From contig JAQBNS010000002.1 in NCBI GenBank assembly GCA_028288405.1, positions 1 through 64,000 on the forward strand: DNA of 64,000 bases, given 5' to 3'. Position 1 is the first letter of the stretch. The number at the start of each line of letters is the position of its first letter. The stretch is from Chitinophagaceae bacterium. GTDB taxonomy: Bacteria; Bacteroidota; Bacteroidia; Cytophagales; Cytophagaceae. Position numbers and translations under genes: made by a program. Under the pieces are notes generated by a model. It saw nothing but the letters and a program-made list of their open reading frames with translations. It made no database searches and was not told where the DNA came from. Positions 52,467 through 61,262 of the stretch are shown piece by piece.

Positions 52467-54227
52467 ATGATTACTAGGTATTTAACTATTCTATTTCTTT
52501 TTTTCTCTTTGACTTCCTTGGCTCAGTTTCAAGAAGATTTCTCTGAAAGCCTCACAAATCCTCACGAATGGCAGGGCGACTCGTCGTATTTCCGCATCAA
52601 TGCCGAACAGCAATTGCAGTCCAATGGTCCCGCTGCATCCGGCAAGATTTTTTTGCAAACGTATTCTAATGCCTTAGCCGATGCCTCCTGGAGTTTTTGG
52701 CTGAAGCTAAATTTTGAAAGTTCAACGTCCAATTATTCCAAAGTTTTTTTGGCGGCTTCTTCCGGTAATTTGCTTGACCCGCAATTGGAAGCATATTACC
52801 TCAAGATCGGCGGACTATCCGGTAGTAAAGATGGAATTGATTTGTATTATCAAAAGGGTTCGTCACAAACCCTCATTGCTAAAGGCAAGGTGGGACGTGC
52901 TGCTGGCAATCCGGTTACCCTGCGGATAAAAGTGTTGAGAGATCATCAGGATAAATGGGAAGTGTACAGTGATACATTGGGAGGAGAACAGTTTCAATTG
53001 GAAAGTTCGGGTACTCATTCTGCTGTTTTCGCTTCTGAAGCTTTTGGTTTTTTATGTGTACATTCTTCGACTCGAAGAACTAATTTTTATTTCGATGACC
53101 TCCAAATTGAGGGTGGTTTCGTCGATCAGGAAGCCCCACAATTGGTGTCGCAAGTCTATCAGAGTGAAGAGAGGGGTTGGTTGCTGACTTTTAATGAAAC
53201 GCTGAATCCCTCGTCTGTTCCGGTCTTTCAAACAGGTGGCAATACTTTTTCTTTGCCTTTTCAATGGATCAATTCAACTTCTCTTTTAGTCCGGGATACG
53301 GCATCACTCATTGAAGAAGGAAGTGTCTGGATGACTCAACTGAGCGGTATCAGAGACCGCGTGGGGAATACGAAGAGTCAATCCATTCAATTGATCAAAC
53401 CTAAAACACTAAAGAAAGGAGAGGTGGTGATCAATGAATTGTTGTTTAATCCCTTCTCCTATGGCGTTGACTTTATAGAACTTTATAATTCGAGTGCTGC
53501 ATACGTGGAGTTGAAAGACATCCGTGTTTTGAATCAATCCGGTGAAGAAGTGCGGCTTCCGCAACTGCTCATGGCACCTGGTGTTTATCGTGTCTTGACA
53601 AAAGACAGTAATGCCGTACTGGATTTTTATCCCTTGTCTGTTCCCCATACGTTTGTACCGGTTGATTTACCGAATTTCCCCGATGATGAAGGCCGCATCG
53701 TATTGTTGAACAAGGCCGGTGATTCCATCGATTTTTTCCATTACAACCAAAACATGCACCATCCTTTATTGGAAAGTAAAGAAGGCATTTCTCTCGAACG
53801 AGTAAATGCCCATGATCCCTCGCAATGGACGCAGAACTGGCAATCGGCATCCACTTCATCGGGTGGTGCAACTCCCGGATATGCCAATTCTCAGGCGGCA
53901 TCCGGCGAGGAAGCAGGTTGGCTCACGATAGAACCACATTCCATTTCCCCGGGTACAGACGGTTATCGTAACTATACAACCATTCGTTATACCTTGCCAA
54001 AACCCGGGGGATCGATGCGCCTGGATATTTTTTCATTACAAGGGAATTGGATTTGTTCCCTACAGCCCAGTGGACCCTCAGATGCTCATGGAATGTGCAC
54101 CTGGAACGGAACAGACACTAATTTACAGCCAGTTAGCACAGGATTGTACCTGATTGTTGCCGAGTTTTTCCATCCTGACGGAGAACACCTGAAAATCAAG
54201 GACACCATTTCGGTCTTATTGCGTTGA
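52467..54227 (+). CDS. secreted lamin-tail-domain protein
   Basis: 586 residues: signal peptide (MITRYLTILFLFFSLTSLAQ), an N-terminal lectin/LamG-like beta domain (about 20-215), a bacterial immunoglobulin-like segment (about 222-310), a lamin tail domain (about 315-450; VVINELLFNPFSYGVDFIEL is diagnostic) and a C-terminal FlgD-like immunoglobulin fold (about 500-586; WNGTDTNLQPVSTGLYLIV). Lamin-tail proteins of Bacteroidota are exported and often surface-bound; no enzyme motif is visible. The C terminus is related to, but does not match, the classical T9SS type A domain. Confidence 0.85.
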   Translation: MITRYLTILFLFFSLTSLAQFQEDFSESLTNPHEWQGDSSYFRINAEQQLQSNGPAASGKIFLQTYSNALADASWSFWLKLNFESSTSNYSKVFLAASSGNLLDPQLEAYYLKIGGLSGSKDGIDLYYQKGSSQTLIAKGKVGRAAGNPVTLRIKVLRDHQDKWEVYSDTLGGEQFQLESSGTHSAVFASEAFGFLCVHSSTRRTNFYFDDLQIEGGFVDQEAPQLVSQVYQSEERGWLLTFNETLNPSSVPVFQTGGNTFSLPFQWINSTSLLVRDTASLIEEGSVWMTQLSGIRDRVGNTKSQSIQLIKPKTLKKGEVVINELLFNPFSYGVDFIELYNSSAAYVELKDIRVLNQSGEEVRLPQLLMAPGVYRVLTKDSNAVLDFYPLSVPHTFVPVDLPNFPDDEGRIVLLNKAGDSIDFFHYNQNMHHPLLESKEGISLERVNAHDPSQWTQNWQSASTSSGGATPGYANSQAASGEEAGWLTIEPHSISPGTDGYRNYTTIRYTLPKPGGSMRLDIFSLQGNWICSLQPSGPSDAHGMCTWNGTDTNLQPVSTGLYLIVAEFFHPDGEHLKIKDTISVLLR

Positions 54228-54289
54228 TTTAGTGTGGAAAATTACCCTTCGAGGTGTAAAAATTACAAGGACTTGAAGCTTTTATTTAT

Positions 54290-54297
54290 TACCTTTG
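54290..54297 (+). promoter_or_regulatory. Bacteroidota-type -7 element (TACCTTTG)
   Basis: TACCTTTG matches TAnnTTTG and lies about 60 bp before the start of the H1-DksA-like gene. A small hairpin (GGCAA/TTGCC) follows in the leader. Confidence 0.45.
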
Positions 54298-54355
54298 CAG
54301 GCAAATAATTGCCGATTAGGCAGAAGGAAATACGGGGGTTCATTCATTATTTTTT

Positions 54356-55099
54356 ATGGCTAAGGTTAAAAAAGTTCAAAAGAAAGCAGCTGTAAAAAAG
54401 GCAGTTGTAAAAAAGAAGGCGGCGGTAAAGAAACCTGCAGCAAAAAAATCGGTAAAAACTGTGAAGCCGAAAGCTAAAGTGATTGCCAAGAAAACAGCAG
54501 CTAAAAAAGCGCCGGCAAAGAAAGTCGCAGCTAAAAAAGTCGCAGCTAAAAAAGCTCCGGTAAAGAAAGCGGCAGCGGCTCCTAAAAAAGCAGTAGCTAA
54601 AACAAAGGCACCGATAAAAAAAACAGTCATAAAAGAAACCTCTCCGAAGGTTTTTGAGTTAAACAGTAAAAAGGTTAAACCACAAGCTATTATGCAACCT
54701 AAGAACAATACCAACGGACCGGAGGATACACGAACAAAGTATTCTGAAGAAGAATTGAAAGAGTTTGAAACGTTGATCCTTGAAAAATTGGAAAGGGCAA
54801 AGAAAGAATTGGTATACATCAAGGAATCTTTGAGTAGAAAGAATGACGAGAGTTCTGATAACTCTAACAGTAATTTAAAATTGCTGGAAGACGGAGCCGA
54901 TACGTTGGAAAAAGAAAACTTCAGTCAGTTGGCTGCAAGACAAATGAAATTTATTCAGCAATTAGAATTCGCTGTGATCCGTATTAAAAACGGAACATAT
55001 GGCGTGTGCATCGAAACGGGAAAATTGATTCCTAAAGAACGTTTGCGTGCTGTGCCACACACACAGCATTCTATCGAAGCTAAATTAAACCGTAAGTAA
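54356..55099 (+). CDS. histone-H1-like tail fused to a DksA/TraR-like domain
   Basis: 247 residues in two unlike halves. Residues 1-105 are almost only Lys, Ala, Val and Pro with AKK/KKA repeats (KKAPAKKVAAKKVAAKK), like histone H1 tails, and should bind DNA or RNA. Residues about 120-247 form a DksA/TraR-like coiled coil (EEELKEFETLILEKLERAKK) and a zinc-finger region IKNGTYGVCIETGKLIPKER, which keeps one Cys where four are usual, so zinc binding is probably lost. The gene is coupled to scpB (TAATG overlap), linking it to chromosome organisation. Bacteroidota have both DksA-like proteins and short H1-like proteins, but this fused form with ScpB is unusual. Confidence 0.82.
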   Translation: MAKVKKVQKKAAVKKAVVKKKAAVKKPAAKKSVKTVKPKAKVIAKKTAAKKAPAKKVAAKKVAAKKAPVKKAAAAPKKAVAKTKAPIKKTVIKETSPKVFELNSKKVKPQAIMQPKNNTNGPEDTRTKYSEEELKEFETLILEKLERAKKELVYIKESLSRKNDESSDNSNSNLKLLEDGADTLEKENFSQLAARQMKFIQQLEFAVIRIKNGTYGVCIETGKLIPKERLRAVPHTQHSIEAKLNRK

Positions 55100-55908
55100 T
55101 GGATTTTCTTCAAAACCATGTTGAAAGCATTGTGTTCTGTGCTACCGAGCCTGTAAAGGCAGAGGAGATCAGATTAGTAATGTCTGAAATGTTTGAGGCA
55201 GAAGTACAGATCGAAGACATCGAAGCTGCATTGGATTCTTTGTTGGAAAAATACATGTCTGATACGTATCCGTTTCAGGTATTTAGAATCGCCGGAGGCT
55301 ATCAGTTTTTGACGAAACCTGCATACCAAACCAGCTTAGGTATTTTCCTGAAACAAAAATCAAAAAAGAGATTGTCTACTTCTGCTTTGGAAGTAATGGC
55401 AATCATTGCTTACAAACAACCGATTACCAAAGGACAAATAGAAGACATTCGTGGAGTGAACTGCGATTATGCGGTCCAAAAGTTGTTGGAAAAAGAATTG
55501 ATCGAGATCAAAGGAAAGTCAGACGGAGTCGGTCGGCCGTTGTTGTATGGTACGAGTAAAAAATTCATGGAGTATTTCGGGTTGAACAGTTTATCCGAAC
55601 TGCCTAGTCCAAAAGATTTTATTACGTTGGAAAATACCATCGGAACAGAATTGGATCCGAACTTCAACGACTACGCACAATTTGGTTTGACAGAAGGAGA
55701 AAATGATCCGGGTGCACAGGCACATGCCGGCGCTACCTTGACGGCTTTGGAAATAGAAGCCGGAAAGCAATTGGATTTGCAAGACGTGATTCGATTTGAA
55801 CAGGAAGCACGCAAAGAAGAAGAACAAAAAAGTGAGGGCGAAAGTGGGGCGGATAATAATATAGATGAAGAAACAAATGGACAACAAGAAGAAGGGGAGC
55901 AACAGTAG
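55099..55908 (+). CDS. scpB: ScpB, SMC complex subunit
   Basis: 269 residues. The two winged helices of ScpB are seen in LQNHVESIVFCATEPVKAEEI, in KKRLSTSALEVMAIIAYKQPITKGQIEDIRG-like sequence (about 90-125) and in ELIEIKGKSDGVGRPLLYGTS. A disordered Glu/Gln-rich tail follows from about residue 225. With SMC and ScpA it condenses and segregates chromosomes. Its start overlaps the previous stop by one base and its end overlaps the pseudouridine synthase start by 44 bases, so it sits in a tight three-gene operon. Confidence 0.93.
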   Translation: MDFLQNHVESIVFCATEPVKAEEIRLVMSEMFEAEVQIEDIEAALDSLLEKYMSDTYPFQVFRIAGGYQFLTKPAYQTSLGIFLKQKSKKRLSTSALEVMAIIAYKQPITKGQIEDIRGVNCDYAVQKLLEKELIEIKGKSDGVGRPLLYGTSKKFMEYFGLNSLSELPSPKDFITLENTIGTELDPNFNDYAQFGLTEGENDPGAQAHAGATLTALEIEAGKQLDLQDVIRFEQEARKEEEQKSEGESGADNNIDEETNGQQEEGEQQ

Positions 55909-57769
55909 ATCTTCCTCCAATACATCACGCGGCAAAGCAGGCTCTGGAAAATCTAAGCCTGCTTTTGCTTTTGATAAGTCATCCGCTAAAGGCCGCGGTG
56001 CCGGGAGATCTGCGGGCAGCAAAGAAGATCGTCCTTCGGGAGGATCCAGAGGAGGAGCAAAATCAGGAGGACGAAGCACACGTCCGGCAGCCGGTGAAAT
56101 GAGCCGCGAAGAAAAGAAATCCGTTTCGGATGCAAACTTTAAAAAGAGAAGCGCCGGAGGTTTTGGAGATAAGAAAAGAAATTCTTCTACAGCAGGGTTT
56201 AGTAAAAATGATAAACCTTCTTCGGGACCTCGCACAAAGAAGACTTCCGAAGGCGATTCATTTGATAAAGGAAGAAGCTCTTCGTCAACCGGAAGAAGTG
56301 AAAGACCTTCATCAGGTGGTGCACGTGGCGGATTCAAGAAAGATGGTCCATCAGACAGAAACAGATCATCTGCCGGATCGGAAAGAGGAGGCAGCTCTTC
56401 TTCAGGACCGCGTGGTGGTGCAGGTAGAAGCGGTGGTTTTAAAAAGGATGAAGGTTCCTCTGAAAGAAGCAGCAGGTCATCCGCAGGAACAGGAAGAAGT
56501 GAGAGAGCATCTTCCGGACCTCGTGGTGGTACGGGTAGAACAGGTGGTTTCAAGAAAGAAGAAGGTTCATCGGAAAGCAGCAGCAGGTCATCCGCAGGAA
56601 CAGGAAGAAGTGAAAGAACTTCTTCAGGACCTCGTGGTGCAGCAGGCGCAGGGAGAACGGGTGGATTTAAAAAAGAAGGCGGCGAGGGTTCTTTCGATAA
56701 AAGAAAATCTTCTTTTGGCAGCAAACCGGAAAGAGCACCAAAGAGTTTTGGCAGAGGAAAGAAAACAGACGATGCGGAAGAGAAAACAAATCCTCGTTTC
56801 AATGAAGATGAATTCTTTGGCAGAAGCACTCGCTCTGTAGAAGATGAAATCAATGCCCGCAAGCGTCAACCGAAAAAGGCTGCCGTTAAAAAAGACGAAG
56901 TCAAAATGACGAAACGTGCGGAGAAATCGTTGGTGCGTCGCAAGGTGGACAAAGATTTTATCGATATTAAATTCAGTAAAGAAAAAGAAAAAACAGACAG
57001 CCATCACCGTGAGCTGAATGTAAAGAAAGCCAGAAGCAAAGACGAACCGGCAGCGGAAGATGGCATACGCCTGAACCGTTACTTGTCTAACGCAGGTATA
57101 GCGTCCAGAAGAGAAGCGGATCAGTTCATTCAGGAAGGTTTGGTAAAAGTAAATGGTAAAGTAGTGACGGAATTAGGCACCAAAGTAATGCCTGGTGATT
57201 CTGTGAAGTACGGAAGCAAAATCATTTCTCCTGAAAAACCTGTTTATGTATTATTAAACAAGCCGAAAGATTTTATCACCACTACCGATGATCCGCAAGA
57301 ACGGAGAACTGTGATGGCTTTGGTTGCTAATGCTTGCAAAGAACGTATTGTACCTGTTGGGAGATTGGATAGAAACACTACAGGACTATTGTTGTTTACC
57401 AATGACGGTGATCTTGCTCAAAAATTAACGCACCCTTCCAGTAACATTAAAAAAATCTACCTGGTAGAATTGGACAAGCCGATCGCTGAGAAAGATTTTG
57501 AAATGATCAAAAGCGGCAAACTGCGTTTGTTTGATGGTCCTGTAAAAGTAGATGACTTGGCAGTGACTGATCATACACGTAAAATCCTCGGTATAGAAAT
57601 ACACGAAGGCCGTAACCGCATTGTCCGTCGTATCTTCGAAGAGTTAGGTTACGCCGTAGAGAAATTAGATCGTGTAGCGTATGCCGGTTTAACGAAGAAA
57701 GACTTGTCAAGAGGCAAGTGGCGTTTTCTCTCTGCACAGGAAATCAATCGATTGAAATACTTAGAATAG
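55865..57769 (+). CDS. RsuA/RluB-family pseudouridine synthase with long Gly/Ser/Arg-rich N-terminal extension
   Basis: 634 residues. The first 400 are disordered and rich in Gly, Ser, Arg and Lys with repeats such as SSGPRGG, RTGGFKKEEGSSE and RSSAGTGRSER (about 36-residue units, most regular at about 155-275). The enzyme follows: an S4 RNA-binding domain (about 400-450; IRLNRYLSNAGIASRREAD) and the catalytic domain with GRLDRNTTGLLLF (catalytic Asp in GRLD) and HEGRNRIVRRIFE. It modifies rRNA; target 23S or 16S is unclear. An ATG at 55877 is an alternative start. The extension could act as an RGG-like RNA-binding or condensate-forming tail. Confidence 0.9.
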   Translation: MKKQMDNKKKGSNSRSSSNTSRGKAGSGKSKPAFAFDKSSAKGRGAGRSAGSKEDRPSGGSRGGAKSGGRSTRPAAGEMSREEKKSVSDANFKKRSAGGFGDKKRNSSTAGFSKNDKPSSGPRTKKTSEGDSFDKGRSSSSTGRSERPSSGGARGGFKKDGPSDRNRSSAGSERGGSSSSGPRGGAGRSGGFKKDEGSSERSSRSSAGTGRSERASSGPRGGTGRTGGFKKEEGSSESSSRSSAGTGRSERTSSGPRGAAGAGRTGGFKKEGGEGSFDKRKSSFGSKPERAPKSFGRGKKTDDAEEKTNPRFNEDEFFGRSTRSVEDEINARKRQPKKAAVKKDEVKMTKRAEKSLVRRKVDKDFIDIKFSKEKEKTDSHHRELNVKKARSKDEPAAEDGIRLNRYLSNAGIASRREADQFIQEGLVKVNGKVVTELGTKVMPGDSVKYGSKIISPEKPVYVLLNKPKDFITTTDDPQERRTVMALVANACKERIVPVGRLDRNTTGLLLFTNDGDLAQKLTHPSSNIKKIYLVELDKPIAEKDFEMIKSGKLRLFDGPVKVDDLAVTDHTRKILGIEIHEGRNRIVRRIFEELGYAVEKLDRVAYAGLTKKDLSRGKWRFLSAQEINRLKYLE

Positions 57770-57807
57770 AATCGCATTAGTAATAATAAAAAAGCAAAGA
57801 ACAAAAC

Positions 57808-57840
57808 CCCGGATGAACACCTGTTCATTCGGGCTTTTTA
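57808..57840 (+). terminator. intrinsic terminator of the H1-DksA/scpB/pseudouridine-synthase operon
   Basis: CCCGGATGAACA pairs with TGTTCATTCGGG (one G-T pair) around CC, followed by five T residues. Confidence 0.9.
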
Positions 57841-57872
57841 TTATATTTAAAATCTTATTTCTTTATTCCCGT

Positions 57873-59639
57873 ATGAAAAAAAATCTTTTTATCCTGTTAT
57901 GCCTTGTAGGAATTTCTCCAGTCAGTCATGCGCAATTTGTTGTGAAGGAAACAGACTTTGAATGGTTTTCTTTAAAGTCTGATCGTTGTGCGATAGAAGC
58001 GATTGTTCCGAAAAGCGACGGTTCAGTAGACATAAACACCTTTACACAATCCTTATCTGCCGTGATGATCCAAAGTGGCGTGTTTGCAGGGAGTGCCAAT
58101 GGATACAAGTATTATCCATTGATGAACACGAAAAAATTTGATGCAGAGTTGAAGTTGAAAAGCAATGTAAACGATTATTACAATTACCGGATGTTCTTAC
58201 CGCAAGAGAAGTGGGATAAGAAATTATTTATGATGCTCAACGATCGCTTGGGTGAAACCATAACTGTTGATCCGGATAGTAATTTCTTGCCGGACATGAT
58301 TCGCAAATATCCTCATGCGGTAAAAACAATGGGCGAAGGTGAAGTCGTATTTCATATTATAGCCAATGATCCTCCCGAAGACAGAGGAAATAAATACATT
58401 ACTATTTTTGGAAATGCTTATTACCAATACGATCAGCGTGCGAATACTTATTTGCAGAAACCTGTGCCTACAGCATTTATTAATCCTGTAATTGAGAAGA
58501 GAACGGATGCTAAAAAAATGGAGAGTTCGGAATTATTATTGTCCTCTGACCGAAGTATCATGCAACGCTATGCTTTCCTGACCCCGACCGGCGACGAAGA
58601 AAAGTGGGCGATGTATAAACACCGTGTTGTTGTGACTTATGATAAGGACGGTATTAAAACGGGTGAAACAAAAATCGATTTAAATTATCCCCGCAAAGAA
58701 TCTTTTGTGTCAGAAGTAAGAAATGTAGAAGACAATACAACAAATGGTTTTCTCTATGTATACCATCGTGTGTTTGGTTTAGGCAAAAAATATTTGGATA
58801 CTACTATGGGCAATTATGAAGTAGTGTACTTTGATAAATTAGGTAACAAGCAATTTCAATATACCTTTAAGATTGCCGATAAAGCGAATAGCTTCAATCC
58901 TTTTACTTGTTATGCCAAAGAGGGTAAGATCAATTGTTTATACTTCGGTCATCCGGATGGAAAAACAATGGCAGTAACGTCTGTAGTAGTTTCACCGACA
59001 GGAATTGAAAATATACAATCGATGCCTTTGCAGGAATGGAAATCACTGATTACCGGAGTAGGTGTAAACCTCAACAGCTGGGCGGATGATGGATTTTTAC
59101 TGCATGATGCGGTGAAAGACAGCAAAGGATTCACTTACCTGATCGGTGAAAAAAGAACAGACTCTTCTCTTCCGGGCGATCCGACACCGGGTGGCACAAG
59201 CCCTTTGCCTACGCCCATTCATATTTATCCTTCCCATATTATTCTGGTGATAAATCCTGAAGGTAAATTAGTCAGACAACATGTAGTGAAGAAAACAGAA
59301 TTAGCTGTTCCCGTATTTGAGAAAACGTATGAATGGATCGCTAACGATAAAGGTCTTTTTGTTGTATACAAAGACATTGTCGCTCCAGGCACTGCCAAGC
59401 CTTTTCATACACTGACGGCTTCAGATTTGAGTGAAGTGCAGAGAAACATGGAAGCATATGATTATACGGTCAGTATTATTGGTATTAAAGGAACTCTGGT
59501 GAACGAATACATTGCTCCACTTCCTTTATACCATTCGCAAAAGGGTATAGCCTTTGATGTTAAAAAGCAGAACGTCTATTTTGTAGGTGTTAATCCAACA
59601 AGCAAAGTGCCGAGGTTATTTAAAATAGCATTGTGGTAA
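57873..59639 (+). CDS. large exported protein of unknown function
   Basis: 588 residues from the ATG at 57873, which begins a signal peptide (MKKNLFILLCLVGISPVSHA); a longer open frame to 57813 would run through the terminator. I do not recognise a domain. The mature part is beta-rich with no membrane segment and no sorting domain; it may be a propeller, with strand-turn patterns such as YKHRVVVTYDKDGIKTGE and GKINCLYFGHPDGKTM. A Pro/Gly/Thr-rich loop interrupts it at about 432-445. It is monocistronic with terminators on both sides. Confidence 0.72.
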   Translation: MKKNLFILLCLVGISPVSHAQFVVKETDFEWFSLKSDRCAIEAIVPKSDGSVDINTFTQSLSAVMIQSGVFAGSANGYKYYPLMNTKKFDAELKLKSNVNDYYNYRMFLPQEKWDKKLFMMLNDRLGETITVDPDSNFLPDMIRKYPHAVKTMGEGEVVFHIIANDPPEDRGNKYITIFGNAYYQYDQRANTYLQKPVPTAFINPVIEKRTDAKKMESSELLLSSDRSIMQRYAFLTPTGDEEKWAMYKHRVVVTYDKDGIKTGETKIDLNYPRKESFVSEVRNVEDNTTNGFLYVYHRVFGLGKKYLDTTMGNYEVVYFDKLGNKQFQYTFKIADKANSFNPFTCYAKEGKINCLYFGHPDGKTMAVTSVVVSPTGIENIQSMPLQEWKSLITGVGVNLNSWADDGFLLHDAVKDSKGFTYLIGEKRTDSSLPGDPTPGGTSPLPTPIHIYPSHIILVINPEGKLVRQHVVKKTELAVPVFEKTYEWIANDKGLFVVYKDIVAPGTAKPFHTLTASDLSEVQRNMEAYDYTVSIIGIKGTLVNEYIAPLPLYHSQKGIAFDVKKQNVYFVGVNPTSKVPRLFKIALW

Positions 59640-59664
59640 ATGGAGTATTAAGATAGTTTTTGAG

Positions 59665-59698
59665 CCGCATGTATTTAATGAGTACATGCGGTTTTTTT
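59665..59698 (+). terminator. intrinsic terminator
   Basis: CCGCATGTA and TACATGCGG form the stem around a 9-nt loop, followed by seven T residues, 25 bp after the stop of the large exported protein. Confidence 0.92.
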
Positions 59699-59857
59699 GT
59701 ATATAAACTACTCACTTTGTGCAAATAGAAACATAGTGAAATAAAGAGATTTGGTCTATGCTTATCAGGCGTTCGTTGATTTTACAGGTTGAAGAACAAT
59801 AAAGGCAGTATCTTGTTAAGTAGCTGTACTGTGCATCAATTTTGCTAAACTTTGAGT

Positions 59858-60373
59858 ATGAAGAAAGTCATCGTTATTTTATTGTTTTTTACACATGCTT
59901 TGATGTCTAATGCTCAAATGAATAAACCGGTCGCTCAAGTAGACCTGAAAAAAATGGAAGGGAAATGGTATTCCTTGTCGTCCATACCTACAGCACTCGA
60001 TAAAAAGTGGAGAGAAACGGACGAGACCTATACGTGGAACGAGAAAGGTTATTTCGATGTCTATACCACCTATAAGAAAGTAAAGAAAGACAAATCAAAG
60101 AAAGGCAACCTTCGGTCAAAACTATTTCAGGTAGAAGGCACCGGCAACGCGGAAATGAAAGCGCAATTTGTATGGCCGTTTAAAATAGACTATTGGGTAG
60201 TTGAGTTGGCGGAAGATTATTCCTACATGATAGTCGGACATCCAAAGAAAAAATATTTGTTTATCATGTGCCGCAAACCAAGCATGGATAAAGTGTTGTA
60301 CATGCAAATTGTGGAGCGCTGTAAAAACAGAGGGTATCAAACAGACGAATTAGTTTTTCAGTTTGACTTTTAA
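59858..60373 (+). CDS. lipocalin (Blc-like)
   Basis: 171 residues from the ATG at 59858: signal peptide (MKKVIVILLFFTHALMSNAQ) then the lipocalin motif G-x-W in LKKMEGKWYSLSSIPT. The strand pattern through YWVVELAEDYSYMIVGHP is that of outer-membrane lipocalins of the Blc type, which bind fatty acids or lysophospholipids. Unlike E. coli Blc it has no lipobox, so it is probably a soluble periplasmic or secreted protein. It is convergent with the glycosyltransferase, with a bidirectional hairpin between. Confidence 0.9.
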   Translation: MKKVIVILLFFTHALMSNAQMNKPVAQVDLKKMEGKWYSLSSIPTALDKKWRETDETYTWNEKGYFDVYTTYKKVKKDKSKKGNLRSKLFQVEGTGNAEMKAQFVWPFKIDYWVVELAEDYSYMIVGHPKKKYLFIMCRKPSMDKVLYMQIVERCKNRGYQTDELVFQFDF

Positions 60374-60375
60374 AA

Positions 60376-60413
60376 GGTACGAGCGAGGAGCCAGGAGGCT
60401 CCTCGCTCGTACC
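60376..60413. terminator. bidirectional hairpin between lipocalin and glycosyltransferase
   Basis: A perfect 17-bp stem (60376-60392 with 60397-60413, loop AGGA) flanked by AAAA on the left and a T-rich tract on the right. It can terminate both convergent genes. Confidence 0.85.
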
Positions 60414-60418
60414 TTCTT

Positions 60419-61171
60419 TTATCTTTTTATTCCTTTGAAAATCTTAAAGTTTCCTATACCCCAAATCTGAAGTCTGTAAGCCATAGAAACACCTAATACC
60501 CCAAAGCCATATTTAGTGCTGCGGCTAAAATTGATGCTGCTGGCTTCTTCAAAATATTTAGTAGGACAGGTCACTTCTCCTATTTGCATGCCGGCGTAAG
60601 TAATTTGTCCCAACATTTCATTGTCAAAAACAAAATCGTCAGAGTTGTTTTCAAGCGGTAGTGTTTCCAACACGTGCTTGCTGAATGCTCTATAGCCTGT
60701 ATGGTATTCCGCCAACTTTTGTCCCATCATGATGTTTTGGAACAAGGTTAGAAAACGGTTGGCAATGTATTTATACATCGGCATACCACCTTTCAATGCT
60801 CCTTTACCGAGTATTCTAGAACCCAACATTACATCAAACAAGCCGCGAGCAATCGGATATACCATGGCCTCGAGCAAAAGAGGAGTGTATTGATAATCGG
60901 GGTGAAGCATCACTACTACATCAGCACCGGATTCCAGTGCTGCTTTGTAGCAGGTTTTTTGATTGCCACCGTATCCTTTATTGTTGTCGTGGCGAATGAC
61001 TTTATGTACACCCACCTGACGTGCTTTGTCAGAAGTATTGTCCCTGGAGTGATCGTCTACGAGAATGACTTCATCCACAATGTTAAAGGGGATTTCTTTG
61101 AACGTTTGTTCAAGGGTTTTTTCCGCATTATAAGCGGGCATTACCACTACTATTTTTTTGCCGTCAATCAT
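60419..61171 (-). CDS. family 2 glycosyltransferase (dolichyl/polyprenyl-phosphate-sugar synthase-like)
   Basis: 250 residues of the GT-A fold. Motifs include VVVMPAYNAEKTLEQT, VILVDDHSRDNTS, the nucleotide/metal site VVVMLHPDYQY (DXD-like D-Y) and the acceptor region AEYHTGYRAFS and DFVFDNEMLGQI. There is no C-terminal membrane anchor. The enzyme probably moves a sugar from a nucleotide donor onto a polyprenyl phosphate or a glycan chain. It is a single gene on the minus strand. Confidence 0.9.
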   Translation of the reverse strand: MIDGKKIVVVMPAYNAEKTLEQTFKEIPFNIVDEVILVDDHSRDNTSDKARQVGVHKVIRHDNNKGYGGNQKTCYKAALESGADVVVMLHPDYQYTPLLLEAMVYPIARGLFDVMLGSRILGKGALKGGMPMYKYIANRFLTLFQNIMMGQKLAEYHTGYRAFSKHVLETLPLENNSDDFVFDNEMLGQITYAGMQIGEVTCPTKYFEEASSINFSRSTKYGFGVLGVSMAYRLQIWGIGNFKIFKGIKR

Positions 61172-61262
61172 CTTCGTATGCTATTGAAAGAAAGGAAACT
61201 GGGTTAGATCTTCTTTCGATTTAAGATGCAAATAAGCACTTTTTAGTGGAATATAAAATTCG

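Noticed and set aside
54376-54822. 148-codon open frame on the minus strand, hydrophobic Phe/Ala-rich
   Set aside because: Antisense of the Lys/Ala repeats of the H1-like tail, where AAA and GCA codons read as Phe and Ala-type residues; not a membrane protein.
56130-56840. 236-codon open frame on the plus strand, rich in Arg, Glu, Val and Gln
   Set aside because: Out-of-frame reading of the same low-complexity region; the S4 and catalytic domains belong to the other frame.
55591-56862. 423-codon open frame on the minus strand
   Set aside because: It is the mirror of the Gly/Ser/Arg-rich extension of the pseudouridine synthase; its Pro/Leu/Ser-rich translation has no domain and it also crosses the scpB end.
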